Position numbers and translations under genes: made by a program
Shown here: positions 1 to 7,007 of the stretch, piece after piece
How positions within the stretch are numbered: the stretch's first letter is position 1
Layout: each line of letters starts with the position of its first letter
Notes under the pieces: model-generated
What the model was told of the DNA's origin: nothing
The model's input: only the letters and a program-made list of their open reading frames with translations
Database searches by the model: none
Source of the DNA: CAYMRB01 sp964392615
GTDB lineage: Bacteria; Planctomycetota; UBA8108
NCBI GenBank assembly: GCA_964392615.1
Contig: CAYMRB010000109.1
Span: 1 to 23,540, forward strand
Direction: 5' to 3'
DNA: 23,540 bases

Positions 1-3
1 AGA

Positions 4-21
4 GTCGGAATCGGAGTCGGT
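4..21. repeat. Short RTCGGN hexamer repeat at window start
   Basis: Three consecutive hexamers of the form RTCGGN (gtcgga, atcgga, gtcggt) open the window, and the three bases before them are compatible with a further unit. The same unit makes the long array at the other end (from 23437). On the plus strand, the frame starting at base 2 reads Glu-Ser pairs and stops at a TAG at 29-31, so this could be the tail of an upstream gene. That is only a possibility from about ten codons. Confidence 0.7.
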
Positions 22-90
22 TCCGAACTAGGGCTCGCGAACCGAGTCCGTTCGTCCTGGGCGACCACGACAGCGAGGACGGATACCGGC

Positions 91-1254
91 ATGTCCAAAC
101 ACACAGTCCTTCTCTCGGCGGTGTTGGCTCTTGCGGCGTCGGGGTGGATCCTGGTCGCGGTTTCTCAGGATTCCGGCGGGGACTCTCGCGATCTCGACGC
201 GCGGTTGAGCGGTCTCGAGCAGGAGCTCGCCTCGGTTCGCGGGCGGCTCGACTCATTCTTGCGGCGTGCGGCAGAAGAGGCGGAGTCCGGGGCTGCGGAG
301 GCGCGATCGAGCGAGGCCGAGACGGCGCGGCACATCGCGAATCTGGACTCTATCGATCAGCGGCTCGCGGATCTGGAGTCGCGATTGGGCGCGATCGAGG
401 GCGACGAGGACGAGGCGCGGCCCGAGGGCGATCCTCTGCCCCGTGCCTACGACCTCCTGGCATCCGACAGCGCTGGGGAGCGCGAGCGCGGGATCGAGAT
501 CCTGCGCGACCGCGGCGCCGGGGATTCCGACGCCTTGGCGGCTCTTCGCGGCATGCTGGGGGATCCGGACGTCGGCGTGCGGAGGGAAGCTCTCGACGCC
601 CTGGCAGACCTGGGGGACAGGGAGTCGACTGCCGCCATCATCGACCTGCTCTCCGACGACAACCCCGGCCTGCGCGGTCAGGCGATCGCGGCTCTCGAGG
701 ACCTCTACGAGGATTCCGGAGTCGGAGACGAGCCGGACGCGGTCGCCGCGGCGGAGGCGATCGTCGATTGCTTGTCCGATCCGGATCCCGATGTGCGCGG
801 CGGCGCTGCAGACTCGCTGGGAGACCTGCGCTACGGTGGCGGCGTGCACGGCCTGGTCCGGTGCCTCGAAGATCCGTCCCACAGCGTGCGGGAGGAGGCG
901 ATCGTCTCCCTGAGCGAGATCGGCGATCCGGCGGCGATTCCGCCGCTGCAGGGCCTGTACGAGGCCGCGTCGGGCGAGCGGGCTCTCGATCTTGCCATCG
1001 CGCTTCGGGAGCTGGGGCACGACGGGCCGTATCAGGAGCAGATCGAGCGGTACGCGGAGCTGGCGCGAACCGCCGAGGACGACGGCGTGCGCGCGCGAGC
1101 GCTGGACATCCTGCGCGAGCACGCGTCGGAGAGTCACCGCGACATGTTCGAGAACGCGCCGAGCGACGAGAGCGGACGCGTTCGACGCGGCGAGGAGCGA
1201 GCGCTGGAAGGACGGCCGCGGCTGTCGACCTCCGCGACCGCCGAGGCCGATTGA
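91..1254 (+). CDS. Membrane-anchored coiled-coil and HEAT-repeat protein
   Basis: This 387-residue protein starts with an uncleaved-looking hydrophobic helix (about residues 5-24), so it is probably tethered to the inner membrane with the rest outside the cytoplasm. Residues about 30-105 are heptad-like and rich in Glu, Arg, Leu and Ala, as in a coiled coil. Residues about 115-320 hold five or more HEAT-type helical repeats with the usual D-P-x-x-x-V-R-x-x-A pattern, for example DPDVGVRREALDALADLGD. HEAT arrays are protein-binding scaffolds; no catalytic motif is visible and the partner is unknown. The ATG at 91 is preferred because it begins the hydrophobic segment. A GAGG at 75-78 is a rather distant ribosome-binding site (12 nt). 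The frame is open back to base 1 but has no better start. The stop codon abuts the stop of the convergent gene. Confidence 0.85.
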   Translation: MSKHTVLLSAVLALAASGWILVAVSQDSGGDSRDLDARLSGLEQELASVRGRLDSFLRRAAEEAESGAAEARSSEAETARHIANLDSIDQRLADLESRLGAIEGDEDEARPEGDPLPRAYDLLASDSAGERERGIEILRDRGAGDSDALAALRGMLGDPDVGVRREALDALADLGDRESTAAIIDLLSDDNPGLRGQAIAALEDLYEDSGVGDEPDAVAAAEAIVDCLSDPDPDVRGGAADSLGDLRYGGGVHGLVRCLEDPSHSVREEAIVSLSEIGDPAAIPPLQGLYEAASGERALDLAIALRELGHDGPYQEQIERYAELARTAEDDGVRARALDILREHASESHRDMFENAPSDESGRVRRGEERALEGRPRLSTSATAEAD

Positions 1255-2121
1255 TCAGCGACCGGCGTCTCCGCGCTTCTCGAGTACCGCGACCACGGGC
1301 AGGTGATCCGAGCCCCGTGCCTCGACGACCTCCGCCCGCGTGCAGTCGAGGTGCTCGGAGAAGAGTACGTGATCGTAGCGCCCCGACAGCGTGATCACGC
1401 TCGTCGGCCAGCGCCACGTGTCGGTGTCGTGATCGAAGACGGACAGCGCATCGGTGAAGCCGCGCTCCTCGAGCCAGCTCACGGCGTCACCGCTATCGCC
1501 TTCGTTGAAGTCGCCACACACGATCGCGGGAACGTCGGACGGTACGGCTTCGCCCAGCGCGCGAATCTCGGCCAGGTGCACGTCTCCCGCATTCAAGTAC
1601 GCGCTCGCGCTGACTCCGCCGTCGTCGCTCAGCGGCGGCTTCAGGTGGACTCCGGCGACGTGCAGCGCTCCGATCGGCGTGTCCGCGCGCACGACCCACG
1701 ACGGAAACCAACCGGCGGTCGGCTCGACCAGCGCGACGTCGTCGACGCGACGCTTGGCGAGGAATGCCATGCCGCCGGCGCCGCCGCGGTGGCGGTAGAG
1801 CTGCGTCGGATAGATGTCCGCCAGCTGCGTTTCGAAGACGCGTTGCCAATCGGGTGTCGTTTCCTGCAGGCAGATGACGTCGGCGTCGAGCCGCCGCAAC
1901 GTTTCGGCCGCCGCGTGCGGCGCAACGAAGCCCCAGTTGACGTTCCACGTCACCACTCGCACCGTCGGTCCGGTCGCCGTTCGCGGCTGTCGCGTCGATC
2001 GACAATCGACCGCGAACGCGATGACGGCGGCGAGCGCGGTGAGGACCATCGCTCTCGCGCGCCACGAACGGCACCGGGTCGTTCGAGAGGAAGCGTCGGC
2101 ACTTGCTGTTTGGCGGGCCAT
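1255..2121 (-). CDS. Endonuclease/exonuclease/phosphatase-family protein, probably exported
   Basis: The 288-residue product has the full motif set of the Mg-dependent endonuclease/exonuclease/phosphatase fold. It shows TWNVNWG (catalytic Asn60), LQE (metal-binding Glu87), GVHL (His159), CGDFNE (Asp204/Asn206), RYDHVLFS (Asp250) and the terminal GSDHLPVVA (Asp272/His273). The family includes DNases, sphingomyelinases and phosphoinositide phosphatases, and the sequence alone does not pick a substrate. An Arg-rich N-terminus followed by a hydrophobic stretch (about 25-38) suggests a signal peptide or anchor. The Cys at 40 is not in a clean lipobox. The start at 2121 has a GGAG about ten bases upstream. 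An alternative ATG at 2049 would begin at the hydrophobic segment. Its stop directly abuts that of the gene at 91, and its start lies 17 bp from the divergent S4 gene. Confidence 0.88.
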   Translation of the reverse strand: MARQTASADASSRTTRCRSWRARAMVLTALAAVIAFAVDCRSTRQPRTATGPTVRVVTWNVNWGFVAPHAAAETLRRLDADVICLQETTPDWQRVFETQLADIYPTQLYRHRGGAGGMAFLAKRRVDDVALVEPTAGWFPSWVVRADTPIGALHVAGVHLKPPLSDDGGVSASAYLNAGDVHLAEIRALGEAVPSDVPAIVCGDFNEGDSGDAVSWLEERGFTDALSVFDHDTDTWRWPTSVITLSGRYDHVLFSEHLDCTRAEVVEARGSDHLPVVAVLEKRGDAGR

Positions 2122-2138
2122 CAGCGACGATTCTCCGC

Positions 2139-2330
2139 ATGGACCGTCCCGCGTTCAAGCTCGATCAATTCCTGAAGTACCACAACTTGGCCGAGACCGG
2201 CGGCGAGGCGAAGGCCCGCGTCCAGGCGGGCGAGGTGCGCGTCAACGGCGAGGTCGAGACGCGCCGCGGGCGCAAGCTCCAGCCGGGCGACGTGGTCGAG
2301 CTCGACGGGCAGCGCGCGGTGGTGGAGTAG
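2139..2330 (+). CDS. Small S4-domain RNA-binding protein (YbcJ/RlbA-like)
   Basis: This 63-residue protein is essentially one S4 domain. It has FKLDQFLKYHNLAETGGEAK, then a GEVRVNGEVETRRGRKL strand-loop and LQPGDVVEL. That layout matches the stand-alone S4 proteins of the YbcJ/RlbA family, which bind structured RNA and are linked to ribosome assembly. The ATG at 2139 is chosen because family members begin just before the FIKLDQFLK segment. The upstream in-frame TTG at 2103 would add residues that do not fit the family. No good ribosome-binding site is visible. The gene is divergent from the phosphatase-fold gene across only 17 bp. It is convergent with the helicase gene across 75 bp that hold no clear terminator. 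Confidence 0.88.
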   Translation: MDRPAFKLDQFLKYHNLAETGGEAKARVQAGEVRVNGEVETRRGRKLQPGDVVELDGQRAVVE

Positions 2331-2405
2331 CCCCGATCCGGACCACGGGGGCTCACCGGCATGTCGCCGAGTTCGGAGAGGGCCTAGCGCTACCGCCCGT
2401 CGAGC

Positions 2406-4445
2406 TCATACGTCCTGCGAGTCCCGCATCGCGCGCCACGCGTCGAGGTGCGCCTTGACGTCCACCTGTGTCGCGGCACCGGCCGGCCCCGCGACGCCGG
2501 TCGAGATCAACGCGTCATCGTCGAGCTCGGTCAAGAAACGCGATGGCCGTCGCTGGTGGTCGCGACCGTAGGCGCGGCGCTCTTCCGCGGACGTCAGGTA
2601 GAGCTCCTCGCGGGCTCGCGTGACGCCGACGTAGAACAATCGGCGCTCCTCTTCGATGCCGCGGTCGCCGTCCTGCACCGACTTCTTGTGCGGGAGGTAC
2701 TCCTCCTCGACGCCGACGAGGAACACGACCGGATACTCGAGGCCCTTCGCGCTGTGGAGCGTCTGGATCGTCAGCCCGGCGGACTCCTCCTTGCGGTCGT
2801 CGCTCCTGTCGAGTGCGATCGCCGCCAGGTAGTCGTGAAACTCGCCGTTCGGCTCGCGTCCTTCCCAGCGCTCGATCGACTGGCAGAAGTCCTCGACGGC
2901 CGCCCACCGCGACTGCAGCGTCAGCGGATCCGGGTACAGGTCGGTGAGCGAATCGCGATAGCCGACGGCGTCCATGATCTCGCGCGCCATCGCGGAGAAC
3001 TCTCCCGCCTCGAGGCGCTCGCGCGCGGCCGCGAACACATCGACGAGCTCCTGTGCTCCCTTGCGCGCGCGCGGCGTGAAGGTGCCCTCGCCGGACGCAG
3101 CCGCGGTCAGCGCCTCGCATAGGTGGATGCGGCGTTCGCGCGCGAACGCATCGAGCCGCGCGATGGTCGTATTGCCAAACCCGCGTCGCGGCGTATTGAT
3201 GACGCGCAAGAGCGACATGTCGTCGCTCGGGTTGTGGGCGACGCAGCAATAGGCCAGCGCGTCGCGAATCTCCTTGCGGTCGAAGTACGATTGCCCGCCG
3301 ATCAGCCGGTACGGGATGTGCCGCAGCCGCAGCTTCTCCTCGAACGGCCGCGCCTGGATGGCGGATCGCAGCAGGATCGCCATATCGTCGTAGCGCCGAC
3401 CGTTGCGATGCAAGTCCATCGCCTTGCGCACGACCCAGTCGACCTCGGCCTCGCCGTTCGCCGTGCGCACCCAGCGCACGGGGGCGTTGCCGCCCGCGTT
3501 CGCGCGCAGCTGCTTCGGATGCCGCTCGGGGTTCACGGCGATGATCGCGTTCGCAAGCGCGAGGATCGACGCCGTCGAGCGGTAGTTCTCCTCGAGCGTC
3601 ACGACTTTGGCGCCGGGGAAGTCCTTCTCGAAGCGCAGGATCTTGTCCATCTCGGCGCCTCGGAAGCCGTAGATCGACTGGTCGTCGTCGCCCACGACGC
3701 AGATGTTGCGCTCCGGGCCGACCAGCGCTCGCGTGAAGCGGTACTGCGCGCCGTTCGTGTCCTGGTACTCGTCGACCATCAGATAGCGGAAGCGCTTCTG
3801 GTACTTGTCGCGCACCGCCTCGTTCTCGTTGAGCAGGCGAACCGGAAGCAGGATCAGATCATCGAAGTCGACGCAGTTCACCGCCTGGAGCGCTTCCTGG
3901 TAGCGCACGTAGGCACGGGCGACCAGGTACTCGTATTCGTCGACCGCTTCCTCGACGAGGTCCTCGGGCGACGCGAAGCGGTTCTTGGCGAGCGAGATCG
4001 CCGTCTGGACCCCGCGAGCATCGCTCGTCGAGACCGCCCCGCGAATGTCGCGCAGCACCGTTCGCAGGAGCGACACCTGATCGGACGAGTCGTAGATCGT
4101 GAACGTCGACCGCAATCCGACCGCCTCGGCCTCGGCGCGCAGCATGCGCACGCCGAGCGCGTGGAACGTCGACAGCGTCAGCCCTTTCGGCTTCCGTCCG
4201 CCGAGCAAGCCGCCGACGCGCTCGCGCATCTCCGCGGCCGCCTTGTTCGTGAACGTTACGCCGAGGATGTTCTCGGGCGGCGTTCCCTGTGCGAGCAGGT
4301 ACGCGATGCGATGCGTGATCGCCCGCGTCTTGCCGGTGCCGGCTCCCGCCAGCACGAGCAGCGGCCCCTCCGTCGTCAGCACGGCCTCGCGCTGCGCGGG
4401 GTTGAGACCGGCTACCAATCCTGCAGCGCTTCTTGCGCTCACCAC
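2406..4445 (-). CDS. Rep/PcrA/UvrD-type superfamily 1 DNA helicase
   Basis: A 679-residue 3'-5' ATP-dependent DNA helicase with all superfamily 1A motifs. These are the Q motif LNPAQREAV (14-22), Walker A AGAGTGKT (33-40), motif Ia TFTNKAA (64-70), Walker B VDEYQDTN (224-231), motif III VGDDDQSIYGFRGA (251-264) and motif IV LEENYRS (284-290). Motif V TLHSAKGLEYPVVFLVG and motif VI RRLFYVGVTRAREELYL follow in the C-terminal third. The VGDDDQSIY, GGQSYFDRKEIRD and PSRFLTEL wording is closer to my memory of Rep than of UvrD or PcrA, so the exact orthologue is left open. Expected roles are displacing proteins from DNA at forks or in excision repair. The start is a GTG with GGGAG ten bases upstream. 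It lies 79 bp downstream of the aminotransferase gene on the same strand and could be cotranscribed. Confidence 0.95.
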   Translation of the reverse strand: MVSARSAAGLVAGLNPAQREAVLTTEGPLLVLAGAGTGKTRAITHRIAYLLAQGTPPENILGVTFTNKAAAEMRERVGGLLGGRKPKGLTLSTFHALGVRMLRAEAEAVGLRSTFTIYDSSDQVSLLRTVLRDIRGAVSTSDARGVQTAISLAKNRFASPEDLVEEAVDEYEYLVARAYVRYQEALQAVNCVDFDDLILLPVRLLNENEAVRDKYQKRFRYLMVDEYQDTNGAQYRFTRALVGPERNICVVGDDDQSIYGFRGAEMDKILRFEKDFPGAKVVTLEENYRSTASILALANAIIAVNPERHPKQLRANAGGNAPVRWVRTANGEAEVDWVVRKAMDLHRNGRRYDDMAILLRSAIQARPFEEKLRLRHIPYRLIGGQSYFDRKEIRDALAYCCVAHNPSDDMSLLRVINTPRRGFGNTTIARLDAFARERRIHLCEALTAAASGEGTFTPRARKGAQELVDVFAAARERLEAGEFSAMAREIMDAVGYRDSLTDLYPDPLTLQSRWAAVEDFCQSIERWEGREPNGEFHDYLAAIALDRSDDRKEESAGLTIQTLHSAKGLEYPVVFLVGVEEEYLPHKKSVQDGDRGIEEERRLFYVGVTRAREELYLTSAEERRAYGRDHQRRPSRFLTELDDDALISTGVAGPAGAATQVDVKAHLDAWRAMRDSQDV

Positions 4446-4524
4446 GTCGCTTCGACTCCCTTCACCAGCTTCTCGATCGAGACCTGGCAGGATAACACCT
4501 GGGGGACGTCGACGCGACCGGCTG

Positions 4525-5748
4525 CTAGCTTTCCGCAGCTCCCGCGCTGCGCCACGATTGGAACGCGCGCTTCATCTGTCGAATCGCCTGTTGCAGGCGG
4601 TGTCGATTCTCGATGAGCGCGAGCCGCAGAAAGCCCTCGCCCTCCGGCCCGAACCCGATGCCGGGCGCGACCGCGACCTCGGCGTCTTCCATCAGACGTC
4701 GCGCGAAGTCCATCGAGCCCATGTCGGCGAACTCCTCCGGCAGCGGCGCCCACACGAACATGCCGCCGCGCGGCACGGGGACCTCCCAGCCGATGCGGCC
4801 CAGCCCCTCGACGAGGACGTCGCGCCGCTCCTGATAGCGCAGCGCCTGCTCTTTCGTGTACTCGTCGCAATGCCGCAGCGCGATGATCGCCGCGATCTGG
4901 ATCGCCTGGAAGATGCCGTAGTCGTAGTAGCCCTTGATCTTGCCGAGCGCGTCGATGATGCGTTGGTTGCCCACGCAGTAGCCGATGCGCCAGCCGGCCA
5001 TGTTGAACGACTTCGACATCGTCGTGAACTCACAGCCGATGTCCATCGCTCCCGGCGTCGAAAGGAAGCTCGGCGCGCGATAGCCATCGAACGTGATGCC
5101 GCCGTAGGCGAAGTCGTGGACGACGATGAGCTCGTGCTGCCGCGCCAACTTGACGACCGCGGCGAAGAAGTCGCGATCGACCGTGTGGGCCGACGGGTTG
5201 TGCGGGTAGTTGAGGAACAGGACCTTCGGCTTCGGGGTCAGCGACCGGCACGTGTCGTGAACGCGGCGCAGGAATGCCTCGTCATCGGAGACCGGAACGC
5301 CGAGGTAGCTGCCGCCGGCGATGACGACGCCGTAGGCGTGAATCGGGAACGATGGCGTCGGTACGAAAGCGGTGTCGCCCGGCCCCAGCAGCGCGAGGCA
5401 GAGGTGGCTGAACCCCTCCTTCGAGCCGATCGTCGCCATGACCTCGGTGTCGGGATCGATCGAGACGCCGTAGTGCGATTTGTAGTACTTCGCGACCTCG
5501 CGACGCAGGTTGTAGATGCCCGACGCGGCGGAGTAGCGGTGGTTGCGGGGGTCCTGGACGACCTCGCACAGCTTCTCGACGATCGGCGCCGGCGTCGGGT
5601 CCGACGGGTTGCCCATCGCCATGTCGATGATGTCGATTCCCTCTCGGCGCTTCGTGTCCTTCAGGCGGTTGATGCTGCCGAAGAGGTAGGGCGGCAAGCG
5701 CGCCATCCTCTCGCTGAAGTGGATGGATTCTCGGTCCTCGAAGGTCAT
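4525..5748 (-). CDS. alaC: AlaC-type PLP-dependent aminotransferase
   Basis: This 407-residue class I/II fold-type I aminotransferase resembles E. coli AlaC (glutamate-pyruvate transaminase) along its whole length, as judged from memory. Shared landmarks are the RLPPYLF N-terminus, IIDMAMGNP (40-48), TIGSKEG (106-112), FLNYPHNPSA (178-187, substrate-binding Asn184), VVHDFAY (209-215, Asp212 holding the pyridine nitrogen), and SKSFNMAGWRIGY (245-257) with Lys246 as the Schiff-base lysine. The C-terminal APGIGFGPEGEGFLRLALIE is also typical. The related LL-diaminopimelate aminotransferases share much of this, so that substrate cannot be excluded. It would work in the cytoplasm in alanine or amino-acid synthesis. 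No strong ribosome-binding site precedes the ATG. A run of eight G (5773-5780 on the plus strand) lies about 25 bp upstream of the start, in the leader. Confidence 0.92.
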   Translation of the reverse strand: MTFEDRESIHFSERMARLPPYLFGSINRLKDTKRREGIDIIDMAMGNPSDPTPAPIVEKLCEVVQDPRNHRYSAASGIYNLRREVAKYYKSHYGVSIDPDTEVMATIGSKEGFSHLCLALLGPGDTAFVPTPSFPIHAYGVVIAGGSYLGVPVSDDEAFLRRVHDTCRSLTPKPKVLFLNYPHNPSAHTVDRDFFAAVVKLARQHELIVVHDFAYGGITFDGYRAPSFLSTPGAMDIGCEFTTMSKSFNMAGWRIGYCVGNQRIIDALGKIKGYYDYGIFQAIQIAAIIALRHCDEYTKEQALRYQERRDVLVEGLGRIGWEVPVPRGGMFVWAPLPEEFADMGSMDFARRLMEDAEVAVAPGIGFGPEGEGFLRLALIENRHRLQQAIRQMKRAFQSWRSAGAAES

Positions 5749-5913
5749 GTCGTCGTCGGTCTCGTGCTCGAAGGGGGGGGCGGTCCACGGCCGCGCTATC
5801 CTACATCTCGCCTTGCGGCGCGGCGCCTCTTTCTTCTATCCGACTCTTTCCGCGCGTCGATGGCCGGTAATCCCCTTCGACCGGCCGGAAACGCGTTATC
5901 CGGCCGTTCTCGG

Positions 5914-5942
5914 TTGCGTCGATGCGTCCGCGCAACTATTTT
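5914..5942 (+). promoter_or_regulatory. Weak candidate sigma70-type promoter for the gene at 6012
   Basis: TTGCGT (5914-5919) and TATTTT (5937-5942) are separated by 17 bases. The -35 matches consensus only at TTG, while the -10 matches at four of six. It sits in an AT-richer patch of the divergent intergenic region 5749-6011, at a sensible distance from the ATG at 6012. It is suggestive only, since the consensus is weak and the host's sigma preferences are unknown. Confidence 0.3.
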
Positions 5943-5950
5943 TGTGTGCC

Positions 5951-5969
5951 GGCTTCCTGCCAGGAAGCC
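5951..5969. repeat. Perfect 8-bp inverted repeat (hairpin) in the leader of the gene at 6012
   Basis: GGCTTCCT and AGGAAGCC form a perfect eight-base-pair stem around a GCC loop. It lies just downstream of the candidate -10 at 5937-5942, so it would fall near the 5' end of the transcript or serve as an operator. It is not followed by a T-run on either strand, so it does not look like an intrinsic terminator. Confidence 0.6.
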
Positions 5970-6011
5970 CGGGATGTGCTGGATAGCGTCAGTAAAAGAA
6001 GAACGGACCCC

Positions 6012-6842
6012 ATGGATTTCCCTCGGGTCGAGGTCCTTTCGGACGACTCGATCGATCAGGCCGACGAACGCGTCGAGAAGGCGTATGAGGACGCCGGCGC
6101 CGAGTTCGTCGCCTTCGAGAACCTCAACAGCTCGCTCGGCCACGCGGGGCACTGCCACTTCTTCCACGCAGTCCTCGACGATCGGCCCGCCGTGGTCGTC
6201 GTGGCCACCGGCGAGTGGGACGAGGAAACGACGATCACGGCGCTCAACGTGCTCCTCGAGCTGCGCCTCGATCCGGATCCGCCGGGGTCTCAGCCCCAGT
6301 TCCGGTTCCACTCGCACGAAGCCGTGCCGGAGATCCTGACCCTTCTCTTCGGCGATTCCCCGCTGTCCGAGCTCGAATGGCGAGCGTGTCTGGTCGCCCG
6401 GTTCGGGCACGAGCTCTCCGCCAGTGCCAGTCAGCAGCTTGCGACGGTCGCTTGCTACCTGTCGCGCAGCGTCTTCGGCGTCGAGCTCGCTCTGGGCGAC
6501 GACTCGCTCGATGGGATCGCTTCGGTGGTCTGCGAGCGACTGGCCGCGGCCCATCCGCCCGCGGAGCCCCTCAACGCGCTGATTCTCTACGGCTGCCTGT
6601 TCGGCGAGTGCCTGCGGGCCATCGTCGACCGCCCGAGCCGCTGGTTGCGCGTGCGCCAATTCGATCCGTGGCCGGCGCTGGTCTTCGCGAACTCGTCGCC
6701 GGACGAGGACGTCGACGCCGGCTCGCAGACGGCGGATCAGATCGCGTTCAGCCCCATCGCTCACGTCATCCACCTGTACCAGACCGGCGAGCGGGACGCC
6801 CTGAAGATCGCAGCCGACGGCCTCAAAGCCAAGTGCCAGTGA
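6012..6842 (+). CDS. Hypothetical protein, 276 residues, not recognised
   Basis: I do not recognise this family. The product is acidic and probably soluble: no signal peptide or membrane helix is visible. Residues about 1-110 alternate strands and helices, with an NSSLGHAGHCHFFHAVL segment that clusters three His and one Cys. The second half has a conserved-looking helix (YGCLFGECLRAIV), then a Trp-containing strand and a FSPIAHVIHLYQTGERDAL helix, a pattern seen in various small DUF families. The ATG at 6012 is preferred. The frame stays open upstream to an ATG at 5922, but that stretch holds the hairpin and promoter-like bases and lacks the codon pattern of the gene. It is followed after 43 bp by the promoter of the electron-transport operon, so it is likely a separate unit. 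Confidence 0.75.
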   Translation: MDFPRVEVLSDDSIDQADERVEKAYEDAGAEFVAFENLNSSLGHAGHCHFFHAVLDDRPAVVVVATGEWDEETTITALNVLLELRLDPDPPGSQPQFRFHSHEAVPEILTLLFGDSPLSELEWRACLVARFGHELSASASQQLATVACYLSRSVFGVELALGDDSLDGIASVVCERLAAAHPPAEPLNALILYGCLFGECLRAIVDRPSRWLRVRQFDPWPALVFANSSPDEDVDAGSQTADQIAFSPIAHVIHLYQTGERDALKIAADGLKAKCQ

Positions 6843-6885
6843 GGTTTACGCGTGTGTGGGGCGGGCGGGTCGACGGCGAAATCCG

Positions 6886-6914
6886 TTGACAGCGTCCGGG
6901 GGCTCCTTTACAGT
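6886..6914 (+). promoter_or_regulatory. Strong sigma70-like promoter ahead of the electron-transport operon
   Basis: A perfect TTGACA (6886-6891) is followed, after exactly 17 bases, by TACAGT (6909-6914), which matches the TATAAT consensus at four positions. Transcription would start near 6921 and leave a leader of about 87 bases before the GTG at 7008. The position, 44 bp after the end of the previous gene and directly before a six-gene same-strand series, makes it the likely operon promoter. Confidence 0.65.
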
Positions 6915-7007
6915 CGGGGGATACGTCGCGCGCTGCGCATAAGTTGCTTCTGATTCAGGAGTTGGAACGACAGCGCGTCGCCCGTTCCAGCGAGCCGAGC
7001 GAGCATC

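Noticed and set aside
5951..5969. Intrinsic terminator reading of the GGCTTCCT hairpin
   Set aside because: There is no T-run after the stem on either strand; the T-rich bases lie before it on the plus strand.
4099..6339. Long plus-strand open frame (746 codons) across the helicase start, the aminotransferase and the 6012 gene
   Set aside because: It runs antisense to two clearly recognised genes and through the divergent intergenic region; its composition is that of a shadow frame.
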